From Erpobdella octoculata (taxonomy: Eukaryota > Annelida > Clitellata > Hirudinida > Erpobdellidae), in NCBI GenBank assembly GCA_963978895.1, contig OZ022244.1, forward strand, positions 8,994,923-9,058,922: DNA of 64,000 nt, read 5' to 3'. Within the stretch, counting starts at the first letter, position 1. The number at the start of each line of letters is the position of its first letter. The translations under genes and the position numbers were made by a program. Shown here in pieces: positions 13,055 through 23,857 of this stretch. The notes beneath the pieces were generated by a model that did not search any database, had not been told where the DNA came from, and was given only the letters and a program-made list of their open reading frames with translations.

Positions 13055-13635
13055 TAGAGGTGTGCACGGTAGTGGGGACAGCGGGAATACTGCGGATTTT
13101 GCGGTAATTCCGCGGAAATGGAGACGAATGATGCGGGGATACCTCATACCGCGGTAATGGGGATGACTTTGCGGGGTTACCACGGGGATGGAAACAAACT
13201 TTGCGGGAATACCGCGGGGATGGGGACTAGTTTTTACGGTAAATGTGTAAAATCCAATCAAATCCTAAATGAAAATCGCACGATGGTTTAAGCACTCATA
13301 TCGACTGTTATTTATTCATGGACTTAAATAAATAAATAAATTGTATTGAGTCATATTACGGTGTAATTATAATTCTATATATCAACACTTAAGTTATAGT
13401 TGGGTTGAAATGATGTACTGAAAAATACAGGATGTACAGAATTGATTAAAAAATGGAATAAAAAGTGCGGGGATGGATGGGGATGGAGATGAAAAACTGA
13501 AAGACTGCGGGGATGGGGATGAAACACTGCGGGGATGGTTGGGAATGGGGATGATACTGGCGGGGATGGATGGGGATGACACTCACGGGGATGGTTGGGG
13601 ATGGGGACGAAAAGTCGTTCCCGCGCACACCTCTA
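13055..13635. mobile_element. hAT-type MITE with perfect 8-bp target duplication
   Basis: The ends tagaggtgtgcacgg and the imperfect inverse cgcgcacacctcta are flanked on both sides by gttgagac (13047-13054 and 13636-13643). The interior is made of ggggatgg- and ccgcgg-rich subrepeats and has no transposase. A decayed relative of its left half is at 54549-54715. The proline/serine-rich reading frames here are artefacts of the subrepeats. Confidence 0.88.
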
Positions 13636-13939
13636 GTTGAGACCAGACGGTCCCTGGCTGCGCCTTATGCTTCCTTATTTCGGATTTCCCAAGATTGGTT
13701 TGTTATAACTAGAAAAACTGAAAATTCTGAAATTTCCAGTTTCAAGAATTTCACTTAAATTGTCACATTCTATCAAGGATTTTTTAAGATTTCTGTGTAA
13801 AAGTAGACCTACACTTTTACGGTGGCGTCGTCTACCTGAGAAAAAATGAGTTAGTCCTACATTTATTTTAAATAAGCAGCAATCTGTACGTAGTTAGTTT
13901 TTTCATTTGAGATAAATTTGCTATAAATTGATTTTTCAG

Positions 13940-15793
13940 GTAATAATAATCACTCTAGCAGCCCTAGCTCAACGACGATCGCACTGTCAACTACGGATAA
14001 TAATAATAGCCGTGTTATTAATGACAGAGTTACATTATGGGTCCCTCTTGCGGTAGTGGTTGCTCTAACGTTTTTTCTCACCGTGTTAATAATATGTGGC
14101 CACAAGGTTCGTCGCATATGCTTCAAACAATGGCGTACCGAGCGAGGTTTTTTAAATTTCATTTGCTATAAATTATAAATGATTATAATTATAGTTTTAA
14201 AGCAACGTATGTTCTGTTTTAAATGCTAAACTACCCATGTTCTACAAAACTTCACGTTTAATTAATGTTAATTTTATCAGCTCCTCCTGCAGATCCACAC
14301 AATGTTCAAATGACATTAACTGTTCCAAATGCAAGATCTTCTGTGCCAGAAACGCCGCCCCCTGCATATGCATCCTTGGAGAGGCAGTTTAGTTATGTCA
14401 GTCGGATCAGCCAAAACAGTAGCCAAAGTCATATTTTGTTTTGTGACATATTTTATAGGTTAAAGTTAAATGTGATGTGGAATAAAAAACAAGTGATTTT
14501 TTGCACAAATTCAATACACAGTTGAAGTTCCTCCAGAATATGATGATGCTTCGGAGACTTCATCCATAGTTCTGCCAAGTCACAAAAAAGTGGTGGTTAG
14601 TGATCCCAGGGGTGATCCGAGACAATTTTCAAGGTCAATTTCTGCTAATGAAGCCATGCCAACTTGCAGGTTTATAACAATTAAATGTTCATGTTTGAAT
14701 CAATCAAATTAACTTTTCATAAATTCAATGGTGCTCTTCAATAAATTAATTAAATAGAAATGTTTTCGAACGTTATGAAAAGTAAACAATAATAAATCTG
14801 AAGTTAAAGAAAGATATTCAGCATAAGAAAAGGAACTTTTGGCAAAAGTATGATTTATTGAGGGTAGGAAATAATGATTCTGAGAAGAGGATCTTGAATT
14901 GCTTTTGTATTAAGGCTGTATAATAAATTATTTTAAATAATGAGGATAAAACTATGTTTTAATTTAAACATCATTACAGATAGTTTAAAACTTAGTCTAC
15001 ATTTAATGGGAAGCCAATGTAGTATTATAAGAGAAGGAGTGATGTGGGTATAAGCAGGAGAGCGATTTACAAGTTGAGCATCAAAATTTGAAACTTTATT
15101 CAAAGGTTTTAAATTATTTTCAGGTAAGCCATAGTATAGAGAATCACATCAAATTATTCAAGATAAAATAAAAGAAACTAATAGGTGCAACAAATGATCA
15201 TCTAAATATGATATAATTGTTAAATTTGTCAAAGATGGATTTATTTACTTATTGTATTTGGCTAGTCAAAGTTAGTTTTGAGTCAAAGAAAAATCTTAAA
15301 ACTTTGAATGAGATTTGATGCCTGAGAAGTTAATCTATTTAAATTAAATGATTTAAATATTGTTAAAAATATTGTATTGAATTTTTAGCTGTAATCAAAA
15401 CAATTTATACACAGGCATGTAGATAGAACGCAAAGTGACCTTCAGTTATCTACAACAGTATTTGATCCAGATGAGATTATTTTGGCAGCCTGGACAGAAA
15501 CACATACCGGTGAGTTTGGCACATCTTCAACTTATCGTGCCCACATTCCTGACATTGTCAGAGAGACTTCTAAGGAAGAAGAAGAGATTAATTTCAATAA
15601 CGAAGGAGTACAATCTAATTCAACTAGTCTCAAGATGTCAGACGTAGTTTTTGTAATTTCTGATGACTCGCATTCTGCTTCTTTAGATGATACCTTCGAT
15701 AACGAAATGTCCACAATCCAAATAGCTTCTAATTTTAACAGTTCTACACTAACTTTGACCGAGTCTGATAATATTGAGAGCTCCAGGGTGTGA
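13940..15793 (+). CDS. Single-pass membrane protein with two PPxY motifs (3' exons only)
   Basis: Four exons join in phase: 13940-14146, 14281 to about 14427, 14522-14669 and 15415-15793 (TGA). The first visible exon ends a Ser/Thr/Asn-rich extracellular part (SSSPSSTTIALSTTDNNN). It then gives one transmembrane helix (WVPLAVVVALTFFLTVLIIC) and a basic stop-transfer stretch with KVRR. The cytoplasmic tail contains ETPPPAYASLE and EVPPEYDDASE, two PPxY motifs of the kind bound by WW domains of NEDD4-family ubiquitin ligases, and ends in a long acidic Ser/Thr-rich region. The family was not recognised and no upstream exons with a signal peptide were found; the pogo nest may separate them. The donor of the second exon is uncertain because several phase-compatible sites lie at 14418-14427. 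The sequence is a host gene by its codon-phase continuity, not by homology. Confidence 0.7.
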
Positions 15794-16929
15794 CCATTAT
15801 AACTTTTTTTATCATTATATGGTACAAGTAATTTTATTAATCAGATTTGTTTGTTACGCCATTTGGTTTTTTTGTGATTTGCTAGTTTTGTTTTAGGTAA
15901 TTTTGTTGGTATTTAGAATGTGATGATGTTTATAAATACTTCTGTAATTTTTTATATAAGCAATCACATTACTTGGAGATTGGACCAATATTTATCCTAC
16001 GATAATCTTTTTTCAAATGTTATCAGCTGTATTTTTAGATGTGAAAATACTGACAGTGAATTGATAACTCCAATTACTACGCAGTTGTAACTATGTGAAA
16101 ATGTTTGTTGATTTGAAATCTAGCAACCAGTGAGACATTGACAAAACCTTATTTTTTCCATTTTTACCGAATCATATCACTTGTTTGTTTTCTGTCTTTC
16201 TTTTGCTGCTAACACCTGCTTACAAAATGCCTCTTCAAGTGATCTCTATTTCATTGTTGCCTTAAATAAGAAGCAATCATTTGATTATTATGTTTCAAGT
16301 TGTTTGTTGGTGAAGGTATGATCAAATGGATTTAAGTTTTTGTTTTGATCAACTGCATGTTTATTTAATGACTAACTCGTGAGCTTTTAATAAAAGTCAA
16401 GATATTAATGTAAAAATGTCCTTAATCAGTTTGAAATTTAGATATTCAATTCACTTGATTTATTTTCCATGCCTCACTTCTGATCAGAGTTGTTAGCAGG
16501 ATGGAAGTTTTGAACCCTCTGGCATATCAAGTCACAAATTAGTTATTCTGCTATAATGTACAATATACATGTAGTATATGTCGAATTTAAGTATGCTATA
16601 CTTAAATGTTTAAAATATTTGTTTTATTATCAAGAAATATTCAGTGTCATTGTAAGAATCAGATTTTGTATTTAGTAAGGGAGGTGCTATACTTGCTGAC
16701 AACTCTACTCTTAGATGTATGCCAACAGAAAAAAAATTATAGACAACAAAACACTTCTTTTAATTGTAATCAGTTATTTAAAAGTTTAGCAACATCCCAT
16801 TCAATTTTGATAGGTATCTTTGTTTCCCTGGAACATTAACTAAAATTTCAGTTTTGAATTCAACTACTATAATAACTATAGGTTTATCTATTATCGTCTC
16901 TAATTGGTATTCGGCTTTCCCAATTTGTA
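15794..16929 (+). other. 3' untranslated region and spacer after the PPxY gene
   Basis: No further coding was seen. An AATAAA at about 16389-16394 (cttttaataaaagtc) could be the polyadenylation signal; the exact mRNA end is unknown. Confidence 0.35.
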
Positions 16930-17094
16930 ACAATCAATTAGTGACATTGGCTCTGTGGTTCGGGCCGATAGAATAGAACCACCGTGTATCCTCCTATGCG
17001 TGTCGTAAAAGGCGACTAAAGGGAGGTTCTCAGGAAGGGCATCCAGGTAAAACTTTGCTCCAAATTCCATATAGGTTACAAAACAAAGAATTTC

Positions 17095-17935
17095 ATGCCG
17101 GCTCGGATGTCGCCCGGTCAAACAAGGTCCGCGCTTTCTTATCTGGGCCTAGATGGAAGAGAAAAGTTAGCTATGGGCTTGAACGAGAATTTAGAGGGTT
17201 CAAGTGTTTGTTTGAGAATTGGCTCTGTGAATGTTGGAACGATGAGGGGAAGAGATGGTGAGGTTGCTGATATGGCAGCAAGACGATGTTTAGATTTTTG
17301 TTGTCTTCAGGAGACTGGCTGGAAAGGTGAAGATTCCAGAAAACTTGGTGAGTATAAGTTTTTCTGAATGGGTTCTGAGAAGGGAATTCATGGTGTGGGA
17401 ATGCTGGTAGCAGATAGATGGGTTGAGAAAGTGTTGGAGGTCAAGCGTGTGAGTGAGAGATTGTTATTGCTTCGTGTAATTGTGGGTAAGTCGGTGCTGA
17501 ACTTGCTGTCTATATATGCTCCGCAAGTAGGTCGGCCAATGGAGGAGAAAGAGGAATTTCTTGCTATGATGGTTAAGGTTGTGTCTGATATAAATGTTGA
17601 TCTGTGGTGATTTTAATGGACATGTGGGAACTGGAATTCATGGATTTGAAGGTGTTCATGGGGGTTGTGGGTTTGGTAAGCGAAATCTGGAAGGTGAGTT
17701 GATATTAGAATTTGCTGATTCATTGAACCTTGCTGTCGCCAACACTTTGTTTAAAAAGGAGGATAATAAGTTGATAACATATGAGTCTGGTGGGTGTTGG
17801 ACTGTTGTTGATTACATTTTAGTCAGAAAATTGATTAGGGACGTTAAGATTATCCGAAGTGAAGCATGTATCCCACAGCACAAATTGCTTATTTGTGTTA
17901 TTTATTCTCAAACAGAAGGGCCTATCGGCCTCTAA
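17095..17935 (+). pseudogene. RTE-like endonuclease domain, broken
   Basis: Successive frames read SVNVGTMRGRDGEVADMAAR, CCLQETGWKGEDSRKLGEY, then after an in-frame TGA GIHGVGMLVADRWVEKV and LLSIYAPQVGRP, and after a frameshift GDFNGHVGTGIHGFEG and WTVVDYILVRK. These are the N-T, QE, YAP and GDFN/D..L blocks of an apurinic-type (EEP) endonuclease in LINEs. There is a TGA at about 17365 and a frame change near 17600. The domain is cut off at about 17935 by the inserted LINE fragment. Confidence 0.85.
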
Positions 17936-18727
17936 TACCATTCGGACAGTACAAACGAAACAAAAAAAACCAATAAATGAAATATGTACACATACTCAGT
18001 TGCAAATCGTAAATTGTTAAGATGTTAGAAACATACAATAGCAAGGTATGCTCACGTATAACATATTGAATAAGATATTAAGTCTTCTAAATATTTAAAT
18101 TTTGCATTTATGGAACGGTTAAACCTGACAAATTGTTGTTCTTAACGCTTATACATAATGCCGTGAAGTTGAAACTTGCACCGCAATCTTCAAAATCCCT
18201 CTAAATACTTCCAAAAATCTGTTCATTTGACATCCAGATCTGCTAACGCTTCATGAAAAATTCAAAGTCTTGAAAACTTAGATAAATCCATCTGATTTAT
18301 CAAGCTTCTGAACCGACTGTAGTTTGATGATCCAACAACATCCTGAGGCAAAGAATTCCATGCTGAGACCACGCGTCCAGTTATGAAAAACCTGGCATCG
18401 TCAGTTCTATATTGACCTGGCATCAGTTTGTAGCTATGGCCCCTTGTTTTTTCATAATTTGCTCGTTTAAATTGTCCAACCAGGCTATAATCCACCATTC
18501 CATTTAAAGATCTGTAGCAGAAACAAAGGTCTGCGATAAGTCTGCGCTCTTCTAGAGTTTTCAACCCCAAAAAGCTGAGTATGGTAGATGGCTGATATTT
18601 GGAACCATACGGGTGAATCTTTTCTGAACCTTCTCCAGGCCGTCGATTAGGTACTTGTGCCGAGGGCTCCAAACTGGAGAGCAGTATTCGAGCAATGGTC
18701 GCACGTATGTAGTGAATGCTTTTTTCA
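17936..18727 (-). mobile_element. 5'-truncated CR1/L2-like LINE fragment
   Basis: On the minus strand about 18620-18262 encodes LGLKTLEERRLIADLCFCYR, then SYKLMPGQYRTDDARFFI and RVVSAWNSLPQDVV, the C-terminal tail typical of CR1/L2/jockey-type reverse transcriptases. The preceding reverse-transcriptase end is present after a frameshift. The piece interrupts the RTE-like element in the opposite orientation, so it inserted later. Only the 3' part is present. Confidence 0.75.
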
Positions 18728-20587
18728 TCAGATACGGAGCTGAATGAGAGGGTGAAGAAATGTAATGTGAAATTTGTAGAAAGATGTAAGGTTTGGAAGC
18801 TGAAAGAGACAGAGACGGAATGCATCTTCAAAGAAAGAGTGCAAGCTAAAGCTGCTGTGGTGATGAATGGTCTTGGTGATGTCGAGAATGATTTGGAGCA
18901 GTGTTTGCTTGAGGAAGCAGTAGCCCTGTGTGGGGTTACAAAAGGTATTAGTAGGCATAAGGAGACATGGTGATGGAATGAAGAGGTTGCAGCCCTGGTA
19001 AAAGAGAAACGTCGGCTATTTAACTTGTTGAAGTGCCAGCAACCTGGGAAAAATCTAGCAACCAAGGAGAGCTACAACCAGGCCAAACGCATGGCTAAGA
19101 AAGCTATCTTTAATGCTAAGAACGCTGTCCGAAAGACTTTTTGCGAAGATTTGGATAGGGAGGACAGGAAAGGAAATGTGTTCAGGGTAGCCAAGCAGCT
19201 AATGCGTAAAAACCGGATTTAGTGGGGGTCAACTGCGTGAAAGACAATGAAGGTAAGGTTGTGGCTGAGGATAGTAGGTTGTTGGAGGTATGGAGAGCAC
19301 ATTATGATAGAATTTCTAATGAGGAGTTCACTTGGGATGCAAATGGTCTAACTCATGTAAATCCTGTTTGTAGACCTAGTGAAAAGTTAACTACTCTGGA
19401 AGTTAGTAATGCAATCCATAAGATGAAACGTAACAAGGCAGCAGGACCTTCAGGAGTGGTGGCAGACATGTTGAAAGCTGCTGGAGCTGTTGGTATATTG
19501 TGGATGATTGAAGTGTGTAATGCAGTAGTGAAGGATGGTAAAACCCCTGTAGAGTGGAATAAGAGCTGGATGGCGAATGTCTACAAGGGAAAAGGCGATG
19601 CATTAGCATGTGGCTCATACAGGGGCATTAAACTAGTAGAACATGCAATGAAAGTTTTAGAGAGGGGGATTGAAAAAAGAGTAAGGAAGATTGTGAAAAT
19701 TAATGGTATGCAGTTTGGTTTCATGATGGGGAAAGATACTACTGTTATTTTCATAGTTCGTCAGCTGCAGGAAAAGTATCTTGCCTAGAACAAAGATCTG
19801 TGGATGGCCTTTGTTGATCTTGAAAAGGCATTTGATAGAGTACCCCGTGAGATAGTGTGGTGGGCACTGAGATGTCTAGATGTGGATGAATGGTTAGTTT
19901 CTGTGATAAGAACTATGTATGATGATGCAGCGACAGTGGTGAGAGTGAATGGAAAGGAGAGTGATGCTTTCAGCATTAAGGTTGGAGTGCATCAGGGTTC
20001 AGTTCTCAGCCCATTGTTGTTTATCATTGTTTTAGAGGCCTTATCACGGGGTTCAGGGTAGGGTTGCCAATGGAACTGCTCTATGCTAATGATCTTGTTT
20101 TATTAGCTGAGACAGAAGATTTTCTCCTGGAAAAGTTAAGGATCTGGAAAATTGGCATGGAAGCGAAAGGCCTTAGAGTGAATGCGAGTAAGACAAAAAT
20201 AATGAAGTGTCGGGCCGGAATGGGACAGGTGGAGAAGTCGGGTAAATGGCCATGTAGTGTATGCAGAAAAGGTGTTGGCTCCAATTCTATCTGTAAGAGT
20301 TGGGTCCATAAAAGGTGCAGTGGCATTTTGGGTAGTTTTAAAGATCTTGTTGGCGTAAAAGTGCAGATGATTGGGTTTCGGCAATTAGAGATGTGGATGT
20401 TGTAGGAGTGAAAAGTAAAGGAAGAAGTAGGAAGACTTGGTGGGAATGTGTGAAGAAAGACATGGATGAGCTCGGTCTGAAGCGGCAGTCTGCCCTGGAT
20501 CATGACTTGTGGAGGGGCCTGATATGGAAAAACGTCCAATCAGTGATATTCAAGTTAACTGTAACACAAACTGAAATCGGAAAATAA
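18728..20587 (+). pseudogene. RTE-like reverse transcriptase, broken
   Basis: After the insertion the linker region continues (ETECIFKERVQAKAAVV, NAKNAVRKTFCEDLDRE). The reverse transcriptase follows: NKAAGPSGVVADMLKAAG, FVDLEKAFDRVPREIVWW, GVHQGSVLSPLLFIIVLEAL and LLYANDLVLLAE. The usual YADD catalytic motif reads YAND, so one catalytic aspartate is replaced. A Cys/His patch (CSVCRKGVGSNSIC, WVHKRCSGI) follows. Stop codons or frame breaks occur near 18972, 19220, 19786, 20060 and 20400. It cannot encode an active enzyme. Confidence 0.85.
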
Positions 20588-21459
20588 TGGTCAGTTAAGT
20601 GTAATAGTAACTGAAATACGGCGAATAACTCTAACTGTAATAGTAACTGAATAATAAATTCAGTTAAATAATACAAAAATAATTAATAACTGAAAAATAT
20701 TTTTAATGTAATTTTTTTCTAAATAAATTAATTATTAGATTTATTTTTTTATCTAAAGATAAAAATCGAGTTCTTTGGAGTTACGTAACAAATAGTATAT
20801 ATGGTGCTGTTTAGTTATTCGCGGCCTTTTGTTATTATTGATAGTGCTGTTGCAATCGTTCCGTGAAAAATGATTAAGAACAATAGTGGCAGAAAACAAG
20901 AAAGTAGTGTATGGAAATATTTTGATTATGAGCAATCAGTTGACAATCTTCTGATGAATTGTGCCAACCTCCTTTAAAAAGATTTAAGAGGCTTGTCCAA
21001 GAAATTGAAGCTTCCTGTTCTCCAAGCAAGCAATCTAGCCACGGAAGTTCTGTTGAGGAAGAACTTAATGCTTATCTTGGGGCTTCAAAAAAATTAGCTG
21101 CTAATCAAACTGGTTTAAGTTTCTGGACAGCCTCAGAGACAGTGTATCCTCTAAAGACCTTATCTCTGCACCTGCTTCAGAAGCATATGTGGAGCGCATC
21201 TTCTCGGTTTGCAGTGATATGACTGCAGGAAAAAAAACAGGCTCTCCAAGAATCTAGAAACTCGGGTTTTTTGAAAATGAACTCGAAGTTTTATCATTTT
21301 ATAAATAATTATTTTTGGCTGTGTATAGAATCTACAGTTAACTGTAACTTTAACTTAAAAATAAATAAGTGTAATAGTAACTGAAAAATGTTTGTGGAAA
21401 AATAACTTTAACTGAAACTGAAAAATGTTGTAACCTTAACTGTAACTGAAATATCACTG
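20541..21459 (+). mobile_element. hAT element with 8-bp target duplication and transposase remnants
   Basis: It starts cagtgatattcaagttaac and ends with the inverse ...gaaatatcactg. The flanks are cgtccaat (20533-20540) and cgtccaac (21460-21467), a 7/8 match. Just inside both ends are repeats of aactgtaac or taactgaaa. The plus strand keeps the start of a transposase (ESSVWKYFDY) and, in several frames, the C-terminal dimerisation region: EAYVERIFSVCSDMTAGKKN followed by RLSKNLETRVFLKMN. The middle is deleted. It is inserted in the RTE-like element. Confidence 0.88.
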
Positions 21460-21530
21460 CGTCCAACCCTAGCATAGCGTGGAATAGGGACGTTTCAAAA
21501 ATAAATGATGAATTAGTGCTATTTTTAATC

Positions 21531-22647
21531 CTGCAAAATTCAGCAACAATGTATTTATATTTAGTCCATGTATATTATTAAAGGGACATTCATTAATGAA
21601 AACTAGACCACACAGACACTGATTAGTAATAGTTCAAAAAATACACAAAGAGCAATGCTGAAAATAACTAATTAAACTTCTCTTAAATCCTCAGACAAAA
21701 TTATTCTGTTGTAATAGCTTAAAACACGTTATTTGACTTGCACAGAATTAATAAAACGTGTTAAATATCTTAAGTTTATTGATATTTTCATCTGCTACAG
21801 TTTGTGGGTTTACACAGATACTTTTTATAATGGATCTGATCATGCCTTTATTATGAGTTGTACAAAACTTAAACAAAACAATAAACATAACAAACTATAT
21901 TATTTTGCTAATTAAAAAGGTGTTACAGAAATTCAGTTTTTGAATGACCTGAGCTGGACAAAAATATTTCAAAACCTGTAATTATAAAACCAGAAATGTC
22001 ATGTTTGGAGTCCTTCTTTTACTAATCTTATAGGTGTTTTGTTTGAGTGGGGATGGAATTTATTCAAGACATTTTTGTGAAGATGGGAAATAAGTTAGAA
22101 AACAGTCCATTGAAATGTGGCGAATATAGAAATAACCCTGTACTAACGTGGTGGTAAAAAATAATTATACCTTCATGTTACATTCTATCTTTCAATAAAT
22201 TATGTTGCATCTTCTTGGGCATTTGGCCAATGCACCTCTAATGATCAACATTTAAAATGGAATGGTTTAAAATATCCAGAATAGAATACATGTTAATAAT
22301 GATTCAAATCATTATCCCATGTCTCAACACTTGGAATACAATATATAAAAGACTGATTGTTTCCTTTCAGAGTAGTACCTCACTACATATTTAAATGAAA
22401 GTTGTGCTGGTCATTGGAATGAATTTACCTAGTGAGCAGAGCCATAGAATGACAGAATTTTATTAGTTAGGCATCATGTTGAATCTTTGTTGAACATATA
22501 CACTACAAAACACATCCTATTAACTTTTAAATCATAATTATGATATGAAATCACTGTAATGAATGTAATCCAAAAACAATTTTATGTCACAGCTCTTTTA
22601 TTGAAAAACTTTTATCCAATGCAGAAAAACAATTTCAAAAAATACTT
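21531..22647. other. AT-rich intergenic DNA
   Basis: No coding exon or paired repeat was recognised between the LINE and the candidate small gene at 22652. Confidence 0.4.
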
Positions 22648-22651
22648 TTAT

Positions 22652-23504
22652 TTACATCTTGTTTTTGCCATGGAGGTCAATCCTGTCTACTGCCCTGTGC
22701 TATATCTGTAATAAAATTGACACTGTAGAAAAGATAAGTATAAAAATACATGTTAGATATTATATGACTTCAGTGAATCTTTACATTGTATTCAGAAAAC
22801 TTTAACAAAATCTAGAATGAATAAATCAGCAGACAAATCTGCTTTAATTCAATAAGCTAAGTCATTGATACAAACTCACATAGTATTCATTTTTACTGCT
22901 TCATATGCAATTTACTCAAGCTTCTATTACAGAAATAAAATAAATCTAAAAATGATAAAAAGTTAACTCCCTAAAAACTAGAGCATATTTACAAGCTTAT
23001 TAAAATGTTTGGAGAGGAACGAAGTGGCACTCCATGTCTTAGATTACCACCCTAGAATCTCCATCTTGATTTTGTACACATAACAAAAGATAGCCTTGAC
23101 TGACAGACCAACCATAGTATGTTAACACGTACCATGAAGAAGCCAAATAAATACCTAAATTCGTATTGTCTGTACGGCAACACCTTATTCTAATTGACAT
23201 TCATACATTAACATTATTACTTGAAAACATTAGGACTAGGACGACTAGGTGCTGAAGATTACCTTATTGCATTATAGTATTATAGTTATTATACTATTAT
23301 ACTTACTGTAGGGTTTACTTTATCAACAGCTGTTTGTCCTGCTTGATGGGCATTATCATCCAACTTCTAAAATGGCACCTTGATCATAAAAGTTTAAACT
23401 TAAAGTAAAGTAATCCTTTACTTTAAAAACGAATCACCAATATTCACTTTGGTGGCGTGAGAGATAAGAACAGGAACGAGAACGATATTATTAATCTTTG
23501 CCAT
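22652..23504 (-). CDS. Candidate small 3-exon gene, 54 residues, unknown function
   Basis: CDS exons in transcript order are 23504-23448, 23366-23307 and 22699-22652. The joins are phase 0, with donors gtgaat and gtaagt and acceptors attttag and acagatatag. The product begins MAKINNIVLVPVLISHATK, a short hydrophobic start, continues KLDDNAHQAGQTAVDKVNPT and ends HRAVDRIDLHGKNKM. A pyrimidine-rich acceptor (ttttttctgtag) lies just upstream of the ATG and an in-frame TAA follows it, consistent with a 5' UTR exon. An AATAAA overlaps the stop codon (22648-22653). If the nearer acceptor at 22706 is used instead, the frame stops after one residue. The family is not recognised. It could also be a chance set of splice-like signals. 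Confidence 0.35.
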
Positions 23505-23643
23505 TCTCAAAGACAAATATTATCTCTACAGAAAAAACAGTAATTATTAAAATTATACAAATAATAATTGACGTAAATTATTTATATGCATCTATAAATT
23601 TGAGATAATAAATAAATTACCAAATGTACGTTTATTTATATAA

Positions 23644-23857
23644 ACTAGCTGTTCCCGTTGCGGCTTCGCTTCATAGATATCTATGGTTTGCTCGCTTGAA
23701 ATTAGAGAATTTGAATCTTGCATCCATAGTAGAGTAATGCACCGGCCAATTTTTTACGGTCCGGCCCGTCGATGACTTGGCCCGTTTCATAAGCCAAAAA
23801 TTCAGGCCCGGCCCAGCCCGTCGAATTTGGGCCCGGCCTAATTTTACAGGCCTAAAA
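23644..23857 (-). mobile_element. Older Helitron family 1 copy, left part (interrupted)
   Basis: It begins with the complement of the family 3' end (ctagctgttcccgttgcgg), followed by the glycine-rich ggcccg-type subrepeats. It breaks at ggcctaaaa and resumes at 25750 with tttctatatacttggcg, exactly where the paralog at 35520-35560 is continuous. The remaining part runs to about 25915. Confidence 0.8.

Larger units (their letters stand above)
16930..21530 (+). mobile_element. RTE-like non-LTR retrotransposon, dead and twice interrupted
   Basis: A plus-strand element in the order 5' leader, endonuclease, reverse transcriptase and a C-terminal Cys/His patch. It is broken by a minus-strand LINE fragment (about 17936-18727) and by a hAT (20541-21459). 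The sequence resumes after the hAT with ccctagcatagcgtggaata, completing the interrupted C-terminal coding line. Boundaries are approximate; no target duplication was identified. The RTE-like assignment rests on remembered protein motifs. Confidence 0.75.

Noticed and set aside
18262..19065. 267-residue minus-strand frame as one protein
   Set aside because: Only the C-terminal part is a LINE tail; the rest is antisense of the RTE-like element.
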